Below are positions 38,144 through 48,651 of a DNA stretch of 64,000 nt, in pieces (within the stretch, counting starts at the first letter, position 1; each line of letters starts with the position of its first letter). Below the pieces are notes generated by a model. The model was not told the origin of the DNA, searched no databases, and saw nothing but the letters and a program-made list of their open reading frames with translations. The position numbers were made by a program, and so were the translations under genes. The DNA is from an uncultured Rhodocyclaceae bacterium (lineage in GTDB: Bacteria; Pseudomonadota; Gammaproteobacteria; Burkholderiales; Rhodocyclaceae), in NCBI GenBank assembly GCA_907163075.1, contig CAJQTY010000001.1:744001-808000 (forward strand), given 5' to 3'.

Positions 38144-38761
38144 TCAGTATTCGACGGGCAGCGGATCGAGGCTACGCCAGAGGTACCAGGTGGCGACCGA
38201 GCGCCATGGGCGCCAGCGCTCGCCGTGCGAGGCCAGGATACCTCTTGGCGGGCGCTCGCCCGCGAAGTAATGCAGCGCCACCGCTTTCTGCAACCCGATG
38301 TCGTCAAGCGGAAAGACGTCGGGGCGCAACTGGTTGAAGATCAGGAACATCTCGGCCGTCCACACGCCGATGCCGCGCACCGCCGTCAGCTCGGCGATGA
38401 TTTCCGCGTCGCTCATGGCCGCCCACCGGTCGAGGTGGATCTGCCCCAGGCTGAAGTGGCGGGCCAGGTCGCCGACGTATTCGGCCTTGCGCGCCGACAG
38501 GCCGCAGCCGCGCAAGGTTTCGCTTGTGCTGGCCAGGATGGCCGCCGGCACCATCTCCGGCAAGGCGGCCGACAGCCGCGACCAGACGCTGTCGGCCGCC
38601 TTCACCGAGATCTGCTGGCCGACGATGGAGCGTACCAGCGTGGCAAACGGGTCGCCGCGCGATACCAGCGAAGCGCCGGAATAACGCTCGACAAAGCCGG
38701 CCATCACCGGATCGCTTCGCGCCAGTTCGAGAGAAGCCTGTTGCCAGTAGTCGGGAGCCAT
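38144..38761 (-). CDS. DNA-3-methyladenine glycosylase II (AlkA-like)
   Basis: The 205-residue protein is a helix-hairpin-helix GPD glycosylase: DPFATLVRSIVGQQISVKAA, then LTAVRGIGVWTAEMFLIF with the HhH loop, and the probable catalytic aspartate in VFPLDDIGLQ. It removes alkylated bases from DNA. It lacks the N-terminal extra domain of E. coli AlkA (282 residues), so it belongs to the short AlkA/MagIII-like group. It ends in WYLWRSLDPLPVEY, typical of these short forms. It is convergent with rlhA and divergent from fadD. Confidence 0.9.
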   Translation of the reverse strand: MAPDYWQQASLELARSDPVMAGFVERYSGASLVSRGDPFATLVRSIVGQQISVKAADSVWSRLSAALPEMVPAAILASTSETLRGCGLSARKAEYVGDLARHFSLGQIHLDRWAAMSDAEIIAELTAVRGIGVWTAEMFLIFNQLRPDVFPLDDIGLQKAVALHYFAGERPPRGILASHGERWRPWRSVATWYLWRSLDPLPVEY

Positions 38762-38878
38762 GGCTTCATTGTAAGGCTCGCCAAACGGGAGCCGCGAATT
38801 GTTGTTTGCACTTGCCGAATTATTGACTAGTCTGAACCTGCACGCTCAATAGGTTCGAATACAACAGGACAAGCGACC

Positions 38879-40567
38879 ATGGGAGAAAAGATCTGGCTGC
38901 GAAGCTACCCGGCGGACATGCCCGCCGAAATCGTACCGACACCGTTTTCGTCGGTACCTGAGCTGATCGCGGAAACAATCCGCAAATTCGGCGACAAGCC
39001 GGCCTTCCACAACCTTGGCCACAGTATCAGCTTCAACGAACTCGATCGCCTCTCGCGCGATTTCGCGGCTTTTCTGCAAGGCTTGCCGGGCGTCGTGAAG
39101 GGCGACCGGGTGGCGATCATGCTGCCCAACCTGCTGCAGTATCCGGCGGTATTGTTCGGCATCCTGCGCGCCGGCCTCACCGCGGTGAACGTCAATCCCC
39201 TGTACACCGCCCGCGAGCTGGAAGTCCAGCTGAAAGACTCGGGCGCCAAAGTCATCGTCATTCTCGAGAACTTTGCCAGCATCCTGCAGGAGGTGGCGCC
39301 CGAAACGGCGCTTGAACACGTGATCAGCACCCAGGTCGGCGACATGCTGCCGGCGCCGCGGCGCTGGCTGGTCAATTTCGTCGTCAAGCGGGTCAAGAAA
39401 ATGGTGCCGGGCTGGCGCATCGCCGGCGCCCTGCCGCTGCGCAAGGCGCTCGAACGCGGCGCCAGGGCCGAATTCAAGCCGGTAAAAATTGCTCATGACG
39501 ACATCGCCTTCCTGCAATATACCGGCGGCACCACCGGTGTCGCCAAGGGCGCCATGCTCACGCATGGCAACATGCTGGCCAACCTGGAGCAGGTCAATCT
39601 GTGGATCTCCAGCAGTTTCCGGGAGGGCTGCGAAATCGCCATCGCCCCGCTACCGATGTACCACATCTTCTGCCTGACCTCGTCGTTGGGCTTCATGAAG
39701 TGGGGCAGCCTGATCGTCCTGATCACCAATCCGCGCGATCTGCCAGCCTTCGTCGAGGAACTCGGGCACTGGAAGTTCAGCGTCCTGACTGGCGTCAATA
39801 CGCTGTTCAACGGCCTGATGAATACGCCCGGTTTCGACAAGCTCGACTTTTCGGCGCTGAAGGTGGTGGTCGGCGGCGGCGCCTCGGTGCACCAGGCTGT
39901 GGCCGAACGCTGGCAGAAGATCACCGGCACCTTCCTGACCGAAGCCTACGGACTGACGGAAACCTCGCCCGGCGTCTGCTGCACGCCGCTGGGTACGCCC
40001 TGGAACGGCACCATCGGCCTGCCCGTGTCGTCCACCGAAGTGACGATCCGCGACGAAGCCTTCAACGAGTTACCGGTATGGACCGGCGACGGCGACATCG
40101 ACCGGCACACTGGCGAAATCTGCGTACGCGGGCCGCAGGTAATGCGCGGCTACTGGAACAAGCCGGAAGAAACCGCCAAGGTCATGCAGGACGGCTGGCT
40201 GAAAACCGGCGACATCGGCAACATGAACGACAAGGGCTACGTCACCATCACCGACCGCAAGAAGGACATGATCCTGGTCTCCGGTTTCAACGTCTACCCG
40301 AACGAGGTCGAAAGCGTCGTCATGATGCATCCCGGCGTGGCCGAATGCGCGGTCATCGGCGTACCCGACGAAAAATCGGGCGAGGCGGTAAAGCTGGTGA
40401 TCGTGCGCAAAGACCCGAACCTGAGCAAGGAGGACGTCATTGACCACTGCAAGACACAGCTTACCGGCTACAAGCGACCGCACCATGTCGACTTCCGCGA
40501 CTCCCTGCCGAAAACGCCGATCGGCAAGATCCTGCGGCGCGAACTGCGCGACGAGCACAAAGGCTGA
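38879..40567 (+). CDS. fadD: Long-chain fatty-acid-CoA ligase
   Basis: The 562-residue enzyme of the ANL superfamily has the AMP-binding motif YTGGTTGVAKGAMLTHGN, the EAYGLTETSP motif, the hinge region TGDIGNMNDKGYVTITDRKKD and the catalytic lysine motif PKTPIGKILRRELR. It activates fatty acids to acyl-CoA with ATP, feeding beta-oxidation or lipid synthesis. Length and VKGDRVAIMLPNLLQYP fit FadD. CAGGA lies about 8 bp before the ATG. The convergent downstream gene is an aminotransferase. Confidence 0.92.
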   Translation: MGEKIWLRSYPADMPAEIVPTPFSSVPELIAETIRKFGDKPAFHNLGHSISFNELDRLSRDFAAFLQGLPGVVKGDRVAIMLPNLLQYPAVLFGILRAGLTAVNVNPLYTARELEVQLKDSGAKVIVILENFASILQEVAPETALEHVISTQVGDMLPAPRRWLVNFVVKRVKKMVPGWRIAGALPLRKALERGARAEFKPVKIAHDDIAFLQYTGGTTGVAKGAMLTHGNMLANLEQVNLWISSSFREGCEIAIAPLPMYHIFCLTSSLGFMKWGSLIVLITNPRDLPAFVEELGHWKFSVLTGVNTLFNGLMNTPGFDKLDFSALKVVVGGGASVHQAVAERWQKITGTFLTEAYGLTETSPGVCCTPLGTPWNGTIGLPVSSTEVTIRDEAFNELPVWTGDGDIDRHTGEICVRGPQVMRGYWNKPEETAKVMQDGWLKTGDIGNMNDKGYVTITDRKKDMILVSGFNVYPNEVESVVMMHPGVAECAVIGVPDEKSGEAVKLVIVRKDPNLSKEDVIDHCKTQLTGYKRPHHVDFRDSLPKTPIGKILRRELRDEHKG

Positions 40568-40586
40568 AAAAGGCTGAAAGCGGGCG

Positions 40587-41828
40587 CTACCGGCAGGCGC
40601 GAATCGCCCCTGCCAGCCGCTCGACACCTTCTTCAATGCGCGGCGGCGGCACGGTGACGAAAGCCAGGCGCAAGGACTCCAGCACCGGGTTGGCGGCATA
40701 GAACGGCGCGCCCGGCACGAAGGCGACGTTCTGCTCGACGGCGCGCGCCAGCACCACCGAGGCATCGACGCCGCGCGGCAACTCGGCCCACAGGAACATG
40801 CCGCCACGCGGTTTGTTCCAGGTCACACCTTCCGGCATGTGATGCGCCAGCGCCGCCAGCATCGCCGCGCACTGCTCCCGGTAGAGCTTGCGGATGGTCG
40901 GGATGTGCGTGTCGAGAAAGCCGTCCTTGACCACGTCAAAAACCGCCATCTGCGACAGCGTCGCGGTATGCAGATCAGTCGCCTGCTTGGCCTGCACCAG
41001 CTTGGCGCGCAGGGCCGGCGGCGCAATCACGTAGCCGATGCGCAGCCCCGGCGCCAGCACTTTCGAGAACGAGCCCATGTAGACCGTCCGCTCCGGGGCC
41101 AGCGAGCGGATCGAGCGTGGCGATTCGCCGTCGTACGAAAGCGCCCCGTAGGGGTCGTCTTCCAGGATCAGCAGATCGAGTTCGCGCGCACGCTCGGCGA
41201 GTCGATAACGGCGCTCTTCGGAAAGCAGGCGGCCGGTCGGATTCTGGAAATTCGGCAGGCAGTAGAGAAACTTCGCGCCGCGCATCGATTCGCTCATCGC
41301 CTCCGGCAGCAGACCGTCCTCGTCCGAGGCAATCGACACATATTTCGGCGAGAACAGCGAAAACGCCTGCAAGGCGCCAAGGTAAGTCGGCGTTTCGACG
41401 AGCACCGTGTCGCCCGGATCGATCAGCGCCTTGGCCAGCAGGTCCAGGCCCTGCTGCGAACCGGAAACGATCAGCACTTCCTCGGGCGACACCGGCGCTT
41501 CCGGCGTGCCCACGTGCCTGGCGATCCACTCGCGCAAGGGCGCATAGCCTTCGGTCGTGCTGTATTGCAGGGCTTCGCGGCCGACCGTCGACAGCACCCG
41601 CTCGAAGGCCCGGCGCATCTCGTCGACCGGAAAGGTCGCCGACGACGGCAAGCCGCCGGCGAATGAAATCACCTCGGGGCGTTCGGTCACCTTGAGGATT
41701 TCCCGAATCGCCGAACTCTGGATCGCGCGCGCCCGTTCCGAAAACAGGCGGTTAAAATCGGGCGCGTTCACTTGGCGGGTGGGATCGGCGGTCACTTTTT
41801 GCGCGGCGTTTTTTGTCATGGTCATCAA
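40587..41828 (-). CDS. PLP-dependent aminotransferase (2-aminoadipate / LysN-like)
   Basis: The 413-residue fold-type I aminotransferase shows VISFAGGLPSSATFPVD, EVLIVSGSQQGLDLLAKAL, YCLPNFQNPTGRLLSEERR and ILEDDPYGALSY with the PLP-binding aspartate and tyrosine, and the Schiff-base lysine in MGSFSKVLAPGLRIGY. This is the MocR-catalytic-like / 2-aminoadipate aminotransferase group, which often acts on aromatic or branched amino acids. The exact substrate is undecided. The AzlCD branched-chain amino-acid exporter is on the same strand upstream, separated by 239 bp. Confidence 0.88.
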   Translation of the reverse strand: MMTMTKNAAQKVTADPTRQVNAPDFNRLFSERARAIQSSAIREILKVTERPEVISFAGGLPSSATFPVDEMRRAFERVLSTVGREALQYSTTEGYAPLREWIARHVGTPEAPVSPEEVLIVSGSQQGLDLLAKALIDPGDTVLVETPTYLGALQAFSLFSPKYVSIASDEDGLLPEAMSESMRGAKFLYCLPNFQNPTGRLLSEERRYRLAERARELDLLILEDDPYGALSYDGESPRSIRSLAPERTVYMGSFSKVLAPGLRIGYVIAPPALRAKLVQAKQATDLHTATLSQMAVFDVVKDGFLDTHIPTIRKLYREQCAAMLAALAHHMPEGVTWNKPRGGMFLWAELPRGVDASVVLARAVEQNVAFVPGAPFYAANPVLESLRLAFVTVPPPRIEEGVERLAGAIRACR

Positions 41829-42067
41829 TCGCTGAAAATCGGTCTGGCACCGGAATCGCTTTCCCCGGCGTGGCCCGCCAGTTTAAGCTGTTTTGGCCGC
41901 CGGCCAAAAGGCGGAAAGGAAAATTTTCAGATCGACGGCGCCGGAAAGCGACAAAAAATTTCCAAGGCAGGCGCGCCCTGCCCGCCACCCGGCGAGCGCA
42001 ACGCGCCGCCGCCTCTGCCGGCCGGCAACGATCCGCGCGCGCTTCGACGGGCAATCGGAAGTGCCGG

Positions 42068-42394
42068 TCAAATCATCCGCTGCGCAGCCCACAGTGCGAT
42101 CAGGCCGCAGGCGATAGTCGCCAGCACGCTGCGCGAGAAGAACGCAACCGCCACGGCGACGGCGCCGGCGAGCAGGCGCGGGTTGTCCAGACCGAAGTCG
42201 ATGCTGCCCTGGCGCACCAGGATCTCCGGCGCGATCAAGGCCGCCAGTACGGCCGGTGGCACGTAACCAAGCACCGCCTTGATGCGCCGGCCGGGCTTGA
42301 TCTGCGCCCCGCCGACGATGAACGACAGGCGCAGCGCGAACGTCGCCAGCCCGCAGCCGACGATGGTCAGCAACAGCCACAGATCGTCGCTCAT
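42068..42394 (-). CDS. azlD: AzlD branched-chain amino acid exporter subunit
   Basis: The 108-residue membrane protein starts MSDDLWLLLTIVGCGLATFALR and has about four hydrophobic helices, the AzlD family pattern. With AzlC it forms a branched-chain amino acid exporter. The start at 42394 overlaps the stop of azlC (ATGA), implying translational coupling. Confidence 0.9.
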   Translation of the reverse strand: MSDDLWLLLTIVGCGLATFALRLSFIVGGAQIKPGRRIKAVLGYVPPAVLAALIAPEILVRQGSIDFGLDNPRLLAGAVAVAVAFFSRSVLATIACGLIALWAAQRMI

Positions 42395-43125
42395 GCCGCC
42401 GGGCTTCCGTCGTAGCGCCGGCACGCCATCCCGGCCAGCATTCCGGCCAGCGCCGCGGCCATGATCCACAGCTTGTGCGGCATCCCCTGCGCGAGCAAGG
42501 CGACGCTGGCGGCAACGGCGGCGGCGACGAACTCGCTGCGCCGGCGTAGCGCGGGAACGAGCAGCGCGATGAACGTGAGCGCGATCGAGAAATCCAGCGC
42601 CCAGGCGGCGGGAATGGTCGCCCCGATCAGCACCCCGGCGACCGTCGCCAGCTGCCAGCCGAACCACAGCGTGAAGCCCGTGCCGAACAGGAACCAGTGG
42701 CGCATGGCGCCGGCCGGTCCGAAGGACAGGCGTCCGATGGCCGCGACGTAGGCTTCGTCGGTCAACAGGTAGGCGAGCAACAGCTTCCAGCGCCACGACA
42801 GTTCGGACAGGAACTGCGCCACGCTGGCGCTGTACAGCACGTGTCGCAGATTGACCACGCCGACGGTGGCGCCGATCACCGCGGCCGGCACCTGCGCCCC
42901 CCACAGTTGCGCGAAGACCACCTGCGACGAGCCGCCGAACAGCACCGACGACATCGCGATCACGGCCCACGCCGGCAAGCCGGCCTGCAGGCCGAGAACG
43001 CCATAGACCAGCCCGAACGGCACGACGCCGAGCAGCAGCGGCAGCTCGATGCGCACGCCTGCCGCCAGTTCCTGCTGCCAGCCCGCTCCCTCCAGATGCG
43101 CCCAGCGCGCTCCGCCATCGTTCAT
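42391..43125 (-). CDS. azlC: AzlC branched-chain amino acid exporter subunit
   Basis: The 244-residue membrane protein has the AzlC features GVRIELPLLLGVVPFGLVYG, SSVLFGGSSQVVF, VVNLRHVLYSASVA and FLFGTGFTLWFGWQLAT. It forms the larger subunit of the AzlCD (LIV-E family) exporter. The start at MNDGGARWAH has GGGAGA 3-4 bp upstream. The frame stays open much further upstream on this strand, but that part is antisense to icmF and not coding. Confidence 0.92.
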   Translation of the reverse strand: MNDGGARWAHLEGAGWQQELAAGVRIELPLLLGVVPFGLVYGVLGLQAGLPAWAVIAMSSVLFGGSSQVVFAQLWGAQVPAAVIGATVGVVNLRHVLYSASVAQFLSELSWRWKLLLAYLLTDEAYVAAIGRLSFGPAGAMRHWFLFGTGFTLWFGWQLATVAGVLIGATIPAAWALDFSIALTFIALLVPALRRRSEFVAAAVAASVALLAQGMPHKLWIMAAALAGMLAGMACRRYDGSPAA

Positions 43126-43365
43126 GCTTCTCCCTTGTTCCGCTCGCCTCGCGCTGCCATGGTCAACCGGATTTATTCGCTGTCGCCGTCCTCGTCGGTC
43201 GCATTCAGCCTCGTATTTTAATGGATTATCATAAAGCACCCGTTGAACTTGTAAGTTTAGGCAAACCAAAGGGTAAAGTAGCGGCTGGCCCCTGCGCTGG
43301 ATATAGAGCAACATCGACAACAACATCGACAACAACATTAACGTGTTTCGTGGAGCGTGATCATC

Positions 43366-46300
43366 ATGACCGACCTGTCCATCACCCGCAAGCTGCAACC
43401 CTACAAACCCAAGCACAAGGTGCGTTTCGTCACTGCGGCGGCGCTTTTCGACGGGCACGACGCGTCGATCAACATCATGCGCCGCATCCTTCAGTCGACC
43501 GGCGCCGAGGTCATTCACCTGGGCCACAACCGCTCCGTGCAGGAGATCGTTAATGCCGCGTTGCAGGAGGATGTGCAGGGAATCGCCATCACCTCGTACC
43601 AGGGCGGGCATGTCGAGTTCTTCAAATACATGCTCGACCTGCTGAAAGCCGGCGGCGGTGAAAACATCAAGGTCTTCGGCGGCGGCGGCGGCGTCATCGT
43701 CGCCTCCGAGATCCAGGAATTGCACGATTACGGCGTGACGCGCCTGTATTCGCCGGAGGATGGCGCCGCGCTCGGCTTGCAGGGCATGATCAACGAGTTG
43801 GTCGCCGAGTGCGACAGCGACCCGAGCACCGCCTCGCCGCAGGGCGCTGAGGCGGTGCTTGCGGCGCTGGCGGCGGGCGATCGCCGGCAGTTGGCGCGCA
43901 TCATCACCGGCCTGGAAAATGGCGCTTACGACGCCGAGGTCAAGCAGCGCCTGCTCGACGCCGCCGCAGCGCTGACCATTCCGGCGCTCGGCATCACCGG
44001 GACAGGCGGCGCCGGCAAGTCGTCGCTGACCGACGAACTGGTGCGCCGCCTGCGGCTCGACCAGGGCGACCGGCTCAAGCTGGCCATCGTCTCCATCGAT
44101 CCCTCGCGCAAGCGTACCGGCGGCGCGCTGCTTGGCGACCGCATCCGCATGAACGCCATCGAACATCCGAACATCTTCATGCGCTCGCTGGCCACGCGCG
44201 ATACCGGCTCGGAGATTTCCGCCGCCCTGCCCGAGGTCATCGCCGCCTGCAAGCTGGCCGGCTTCGACCTGGTGATCGTCGAAACCTCCGGTATCGGCCA
44301 GGGCAACGCGGCGATCGTGCCCTTCGTCGACGTCTCGCTGTACGTCATGACGCCGGAGTTCGGCGCCGCCAGCCAGCTCGAAAAGATCGACATGCTCGAC
44401 TTCGCCGATTTCGTCGCCATCAACAAATTCGACCGCAAGGGCGCCGACGATGCGCTGCGCGATGTGCGCAAACAGTACCAGCGCAACCGCGAGCTGTTTT
44501 CGAGCGCCACCGACGAGATGCCGGTGTTCGGCACCATGGCTGCGCGCTTCAACGACGATGGCGTGACCGCGCTCTATCAGGCGCTGGCCCCGGCGCTGCA
44601 GGCCAAGGGCCTGCAACTGGGCGCGCCGAGCCTGCCCAGGGTGGCGGTCAAGGCCTCCTCGCACGGCCGGGCGATCATTCCCGCCGAGCGCAGCCGCTAC
44701 CTGGCCGAGATTGCCGAAACGGTGCGCAGTTACCACCGCCACACCGCCGAACAGTCGCACATCGCCCGCGAACGGCAGGCACTGCGCATCGCCAGGCGGC
44801 TATTCGAAGGCAGCGGCAAGGATATCGGCGGTTTCGACGAGCTGATCGGCGCCCGCGACGGCGACCTCACCCGCTCGGCGCACAAGCTGCTCGACATGTG
44901 GCCGAAAACCGTCGAACTCTACGGCGCCGACGAATACGTGGTGAAAATTCGCGACAAGGAAATCCGCACCGCACTGACCTCCGAATCGCTCTCGGGCAGC
45001 AAGATTCGCAAGGTCGCCCTACCCCGCTTCGAGGACGACGGCGAGACGCTGAAATTCCTGATGAAGGAAAACGTCCCCGGCTCCTTCCCCTTCACGGCGG
45101 GGGTCTTTGCCTTCAAGCGCGAGGGCGAGGACCCTACCCGCATGTTCGCCGGCGAGGGCGACGCCTTCCGCACCAACCGCCGCTTCAAGCGGGTGTCCGA
45201 GGGGATGCCGGCGCATCGTCTGTCGACGGCCTTCGACTCGGTCACGCTTTACGGCTGCGATCCGGATTCGCGCCCGGACATCTACGGCAAGGTCGGCAAC
45301 TCCGGCGTCTCGATCGCCACGCTCGATGACATGAAAGTGCTGTTCGACGGCTTTGCCCTGTGTGCGCCGAACACCTCGGTATCGCTGACGATCAACGGCC
45401 CGGCGCCGGTTATCCTGGCGTTTTACTTCAACACCGCGTTCGACCAGCAGATTGCCCGCTTCAATACCGACAATGGCCGCGACCCGACCGAGGACGAGAT
45501 CGAGAAAATCCGCGAATGGACGCTGGAGACGATACGCGGCACCGTGCAGGCCGACATCCTGAAGGAAGACCAGGGCCAGAACACCTGCATTTTCAGCACC
45601 GAGTTCGCGCTCAAGATGATGGGCGACATCCAGGAGTACTTCGTGCACCACAAGGTGCAGAACTTCTACTCGGTATCGATCTCCGGCTATCACATTGCCG
45701 AAGCCGGCGCCAACCCGATCAGCCAGCTCGCCTTCACGCTATCCAACGGCTTTACCTACGTCGAAAGCTACCTGGCGCGCGGCATGCACATCGACGACTT
45801 TTCGCCCAATCTCTCCTTCTTCTTCAGCAACGGCATGGACCCGGAATACTCGGTGATCGGCCGCGTGGCTCGCCGCATCTGGGCGGTGGCGATGAAAAAC
45901 AAGTACGGCGCCAACGAGCGCAGCCAGAAACTGAAGTACCACATCCAGACCTCCGGCCGCTCGCTGCACGCCCAGGAAATGGACTTCAACGACATCCGCA
46001 CGACCTTGCAGGCGCTGATCGCCATCTACGACAACTGTAACAGCCTGCACACCAACGCCTACGACGAGGCAATCACGACGCCGACCGAGGAATCCGTGCG
46101 GCGCGCCATGGCCATCCAGCTCATCATCAACCGCGAATGGGGTCTGGCCAAAAACGAAAACCCGAACCAGGGCGCGTTCATCATCGACGAGCTGACCGAT
46201 CTCGTCGAAGAGGCCGTACTCAAGGAATTCGAAGCCATCAGCTCGCGCGGCGGCGTACTCGGCGCCATGGAAACGGGCTTCCAGCGCAGCAAAATCCAGG

Positions 46301-46632
46301 AAGAATCGCTGTATTACGAGCACCGCAAGCACGATGGCTCCTACCCGATCATCGGCGTCAACACCTTCCTCAACCCGAAGGGCAACGCCCAGCCGGACAT
46401 TGAAATGGCGCGCTCGACCGAGGCGGAAAAACAGAGCCAGCTCACGCGCCTTGCCGATTTCCAGCGGCGCAACAGCGATCAGGCGCCGCTCTGGCTGGCC
46501 AGACTGCAGCAGACGGTGATCGAGAACGGCAACGTGTTCGCGGTGCTGGTCGACGCCGTGCGCCATTGCTCGCTGGGACAGATCACCGGCGCGCTCTACG
46601 CGGTGGGTGGCCAGTACCGGCGCAGCATGTAG
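43366..46632 (+). CDS. icmF: Fused isobutyryl-CoA mutase IcmF
   Basis: The protein of 1088 residues combines three parts. An N-terminal B12-binding domain (about 16-150) has the DGHDASI cobalamin motif, SYQGGH and GGGGG. A MeaB-type GTPase chaperone domain (about 180-500) has P-loop [18 protein letters not shown] and NKFD. A C-terminal acyl-CoA mutase barrel (about 560-1088) includes [11 protein letters not shown]. It interconverts isobutyryl-CoA and n-butyryl-CoA (sometimes also pivalyl/isovaleryl-CoA) using adenosylcobalamin. GGAG is 10 bp before the ATG at 43366; the GTG at 43357 is too close to it. Confidence 0.95.
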   Translation: MTDLSITRKLQPYKPKHKVRFVTAAALFDGHDASINIMRRILQSTGAEVIHLGHNRSVQEIVNAALQEDVQGIAITSYQGGHVEFFKYMLDLLKAGGGENIKVFGGGGGVIVASEIQELHDYGVTRLYSPEDGAALGLQGMINELVAECDSDPSTASPQGAEAVLAALAAGDRRQLARIITGLENGAYDAEVKQRLLDAAAALTIPALGITGTGGAGKSSLTDELVRRLRLDQGDRLKLAIVSIDPSRKRTGGALLGDRIRMNAIEHPNIFMRSLATRDTGSEISAALPEVIAACKLAGFDLVIVETSGIGQGNAAIVPFVDVSLYVMTPEFGAASQLEKIDMLDFADFVAINKFDRKGADDALRDVRKQYQRNRELFSSATDEMPVFGTMAARFNDDGVTALYQALAPALQAKGLQLGAPSLPRVAVKASSHGRAIIPAERSRYLAEIAETVRSYHRHTAEQSHIARERQALRIARRLFEGSGKDIGGFDELIGARDGDLTRSAHKLLDMWPKTVELYGADEYVVKIRDKEIRTALTSESLSGSKIRKVALPRFEDDGETLKFLMKENVPGSFPFTAGVFAFKREGEDPTRMFAGEGDAFRTNRRFKRVSEGMPAHRLSTAFDSVTLYGCDPDSRPDIYGKVGNSGVSIATLDDMKVLFDGFALCAPNTSVSLTINGPAPVILAFYFNTAFDQQIARFNTDNGRDPTEDEIEKIREWTLETIRGTVQADILKEDQGQNTCIFSTEFALKMMGDIQEYFVHHKVQNFYSVSISGYHIAEAGANPISQLAFTLSNGFTYVESYLARGMHIDDFSPNLSFFFSNGMDPEYSVIGRVARRIWAVAMKNKYGANERSQKLKYHIQTSGRSLHAQEMDFNDIRTTLQALIAIYDNCNSLHTNAYDEAITTPTEESVRRAMAIQLIINREWGLAKNENPNQGAFIIDELTDLVEEAVLKEFEAISSRGGVLGAMETGFQRSKIQEESLYYEHRKHDGSYPIIGVNTFLNPKGNAQPDIEMARSTEAEKQSQLTRLADFQRRNSDQAPLWLARLQQTVIENGNVFAVLVDAVRHCSLGQITGALYAVGGQYRRSM

Positions 46633-46667
46633 GTGAGCCAACGGGCTCGACGCGCCGCCGCAGCGCC

Positions 46668-46753
46668 GTAGGTCGGAAAAGCGCAGCGCCTTCCGACACC
46701 GAGGGTGAGGTACCGCCGCCGAACGTCGGAATGCGCCCTCGGTTTTTCCGACC
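46668..46753. repeat. Dispersed palindromic repeat (GTAGGTCGGAAAAGCGCAGCG family), copy 3
   Basis: It begins GTAGGTCGGAAAAGCGCAGCG, identical over this block to the copy at 7678, and ends GGTTTTTCCGACC. It occupies the first part of the 351-bp gap after icmF; the rest of the gap shows no gene. Confidence 0.75.
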
Positions 46754-46983
46754 GGGATGTGCTGCGCCTTGGGCCCCGCCGACGATGCCGGAAAACCACT
46801 GCCGTTAGCCGCTTTCGAATACCCTGGCATCGCGCACGCGGAACACCTTAGCCAATTTATACCCGTCGCGTTCCTGTCTTCGCGTGCCCCGTGCAAAGAA
46901 TTGTAATGCTTTGTATCCGGCGTCCACCCAACACCGGACTTCAGCGTTTATAGCTCACTATCAACAAATTCGTGAGGCGAAGC

Positions 46984-47736
46984 ATGGAACACCAAACCCG
47001 TAACACCCACCCGATGATCATTGTCGCCGCGACCGCGATCACCATCGCCAGTCTGGCGGCCATTGCCTCGTTTGCCGGCTGGATTCCCGGCAAGGGTGCG
47101 CCTGAACCGGCCGCCCTGGTCGCCTCGGCGCCAGTGGCCGCCGCTCCCGCAACGCTTCCGGCGCCGGCTCCCGTGGCTGCCGCTCGGGCAACGCCTGCCG
47201 CCCCCGCCAAGGCAGCCCCGGCACCCAAGGCGACACCGCGGAAGGCCGCCAAGGAAGCCGACTACACCTACGAATCGACGCCCGGCAACGGCAACCGCGG
47301 CGCAACGCCGGTAGCCAACTACCCGATGAACGATAGCGGTATTTACGTCGAGAACGGCCGCTCGCAAACACAAAACGGCCGAAATGCGCAGAATTCAAAT
47401 ACCTGCCGGGACTGCGCCACGGTCGAAAGCGTGCGTGAAATCAAGCAGGACGGCGAAGGCACGGGGCTTGGCGCGATCAGCGGCGGCGTCATCGGCGGTC
47501 TGCTCGGCAACCAGATCGGCGGCGGACGCGGCAAGACTGTCGGCGCCGTCGTCGGTGCCGTCGGCGGTGCCTACGCCGGCAACACGGTTGAGAAGAACCT
47601 GCGCGGCACGAAGCAGTATGAAATCACCGTTCGCCTTGACGACGGCACTACGCGCGTCTTCACGGAAGCGCAGACGCCTTCGCTGCAAAGCGGCGACCGA
47701 GTGCGCATCAACAATGACCAGTTGAGCCGCCTGTAA
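46984..47736 (+). CDS. Glycine-zipper 2TM surface protein
   Basis: The 250-residue protein has an N-terminal membrane anchor (MIIVAATAITIASLAAIASFAG), an Ala/Pro-rich linker of about 60 residues, then GLGAISGGVIGGLLGNQIGGG and VGAVVGAVGGAYAGNTVE, the Gly-zipper 2TM (Rick_17kDa-like) motif, followed by a beta-rich tail YEITVRLDDGTTRVF. Such proteins sit in the cell envelope. A cysteine pair CRDC precedes the zipper. GAGG lies 7 bp before the ATG at 46984. A terminator follows. The role is not known beyond envelope location. Confidence 0.82.
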   Translation: MEHQTRNTHPMIIVAATAITIASLAAIASFAGWIPGKGAPEPAALVASAPVAAAPATLPAPAPVAAARATPAAPAKAAPAPKATPRKAAKEADYTYESTPGNGNRGATPVANYPMNDSGIYVENGRSQTQNGRNAQNSNTCRDCATVESVREIKQDGEGTGLGAISGGVIGGLLGNQIGGGRGKTVGAVVGAVGGAYAGNTVEKNLRGTKQYEITVRLDDGTTRVFTEAQTPSLQSGDRVRINNDQLSRL

Positions 47737-47756
47737 GAGCTTTCGGCACACAGCAC

Positions 47757-47780
47757 AGCGCCCTCCGGGGCGCTTTTTTT
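47757..47780 (+). terminator. Rho-independent terminator after the glycine-zipper gene
   Basis: A 7-bp stem, AGCGCCC with GGGCGCT, and a 4-nt loop precede seven T. It lies 21 bp after the stop codon. Confidence 0.85.
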
Positions 47781-47895
47781 ATGCGGGCCTCTGGGTTTTC
47801 TGGTGGAACAGTGGTAGACCCCTTTGGCTCCCTTTGATTTTTGAATAACAGTTCGGCCAAAATGGCAGATAAAGTGCAATTCGAGCACGGCCCCT

Positions 47896-47932
47896 TTAAT
47901 TGATTGAATTTTTCAATTCACTCTGGCCCAGT
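47896..47932. repeat. Half copy of the TCAGAGTGAATT hairpin repeat
   Basis: The segment TTGATTGAATTTTTCAATTCACTCTGGCCCA resembles one arm and loop of the hairpin repeat at 48881. It lies in the 47737-48075 gap, which otherwise holds two terminators. Confidence 0.45.
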
Positions 47933-48027
47933 TGGCCGTAAATAGAGCTCCAGCGAAATCGGCAGCGAGTGCGCAAGCCGGTGGTGTTTTGCGCAGAGCG
48001 GTCTCTCGTCTCGCAAGTTAAGCGCAC

Positions 48028-48054
48028 AAAAAAACAAGCCCCGCAGCAGCGGGG
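48028..48054 (-). terminator. Rho-independent terminator of the PEP-CTERM gene
   Basis: Read on the minus strand, CCCCGC-TGCT-GCGGGG is followed by CTTG and seven T, 21 bp after the stop of the gene at 48076. Confidence 0.8.
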
Positions 48055-48075
48055 TCGGTTGCCGAGTGCGAGTTA

Positions 48076-48651
48076 TCAGCTTGTGTGCTTACGTCTGCTG
48101 AAGAGGAGTCCGCCTAGGCCGAGAGCGACAAGGGCGAGCGTGGCGGGTTCGGGAACAGGTGCAGCCACAGCGATGACTTGAACTCCGGACAACGGCAGCC
48201 ACGCCTCATAAACCCCACCATCATCCTGCGGCCAACCTATTTCAATTCCGTGGTGACCGCTACCGCAACGTCCAGCTTGGTAACAGAGCACAGGAAGCCC
48301 TCCACCAGCTGCAAAGCCAAAGTCTGGACCATCAGTGAAATCGAACGTTAACTGCGACAACGATGCAGTCACCGATCCGCCGCCAAAGACGTGAGAATTC
48401 CCGCCACTGAGCGGTCCAAGTAGATCGAACGTTTGTGGTTCGGGTTGTCCAAACCAAGCCCGCAAGGATAGGTTCCAATCAAGAAAAGCAGACGATGGCA
48501 TAAGAACACCGAGTTCCCCATCGGTTTGGATAAAGCCAGACACGGCTCCATGGTTTAAACCGTAGTTAACAAGATAAGTTATAGGAGCGGCAGTGCCGAT
48601 GGACGATACGCCAAGTATGAGCACGAACAAAAAGCGAAACAAGTTTTTCAC
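48076..48651 (-). CDS. PEP-CTERM sorting-signal secreted protein
   Basis: The 191-residue protein has a signal peptide (FLFVLILGVSSIGTAAP) and a C-terminal exosortase signal: VPEPATLALVALGLGGLLFSRRK, that is PEP motif, hydrophobic helix and basic end. The mature part is a Gly/Ser/aromatic-rich beta domain without a known family. It would be exported, processed by exosortase and anchored in or released from the envelope; no exosortase gene is in the window. The start is probably the GTG at 48651, which has AAGGGG 5 bp upstream; an ATG at 48672 is the alternative. Its own terminator follows. Confidence 0.85.
   Translation of the reverse strand: MKNLFRFLFVLILGVSSIGTAAPITYLVNYGLNHGAVSGFIQTDGELGVLMPSSAFLDWNLSLRAWFGQPEPQTFDLLGPLSGGNSHVFGGGSVTASLSQLTFDFTDGPDFGFAAGGGLPVLCYQAGRCGSGHHGIEIGWPQDDGGVYEAWLPLSGVQVIAVAAPVPEPATLALVALGLGGLLFSRRKHTS

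Noticed and set aside
43305-43342. Short tandem repeat of AACATCGACAAC before icmF
   Set aside because: Only about two and a half copies of a 12-mer with no spacer structure; too short to be an array or a clear regulatory site.
43126-43365. Possible cobalamin riboswitch before icmF
   Set aside because: No B12-box-like conserved core or long structured leader was recognisable by eye.
42391-44760. A 789-codon minus-strand frame that includes azlC
   Set aside because: Only the last 244 residues match AzlC; the upstream part lies antisense to icmF and has no family resemblance. The start was set at 43125.
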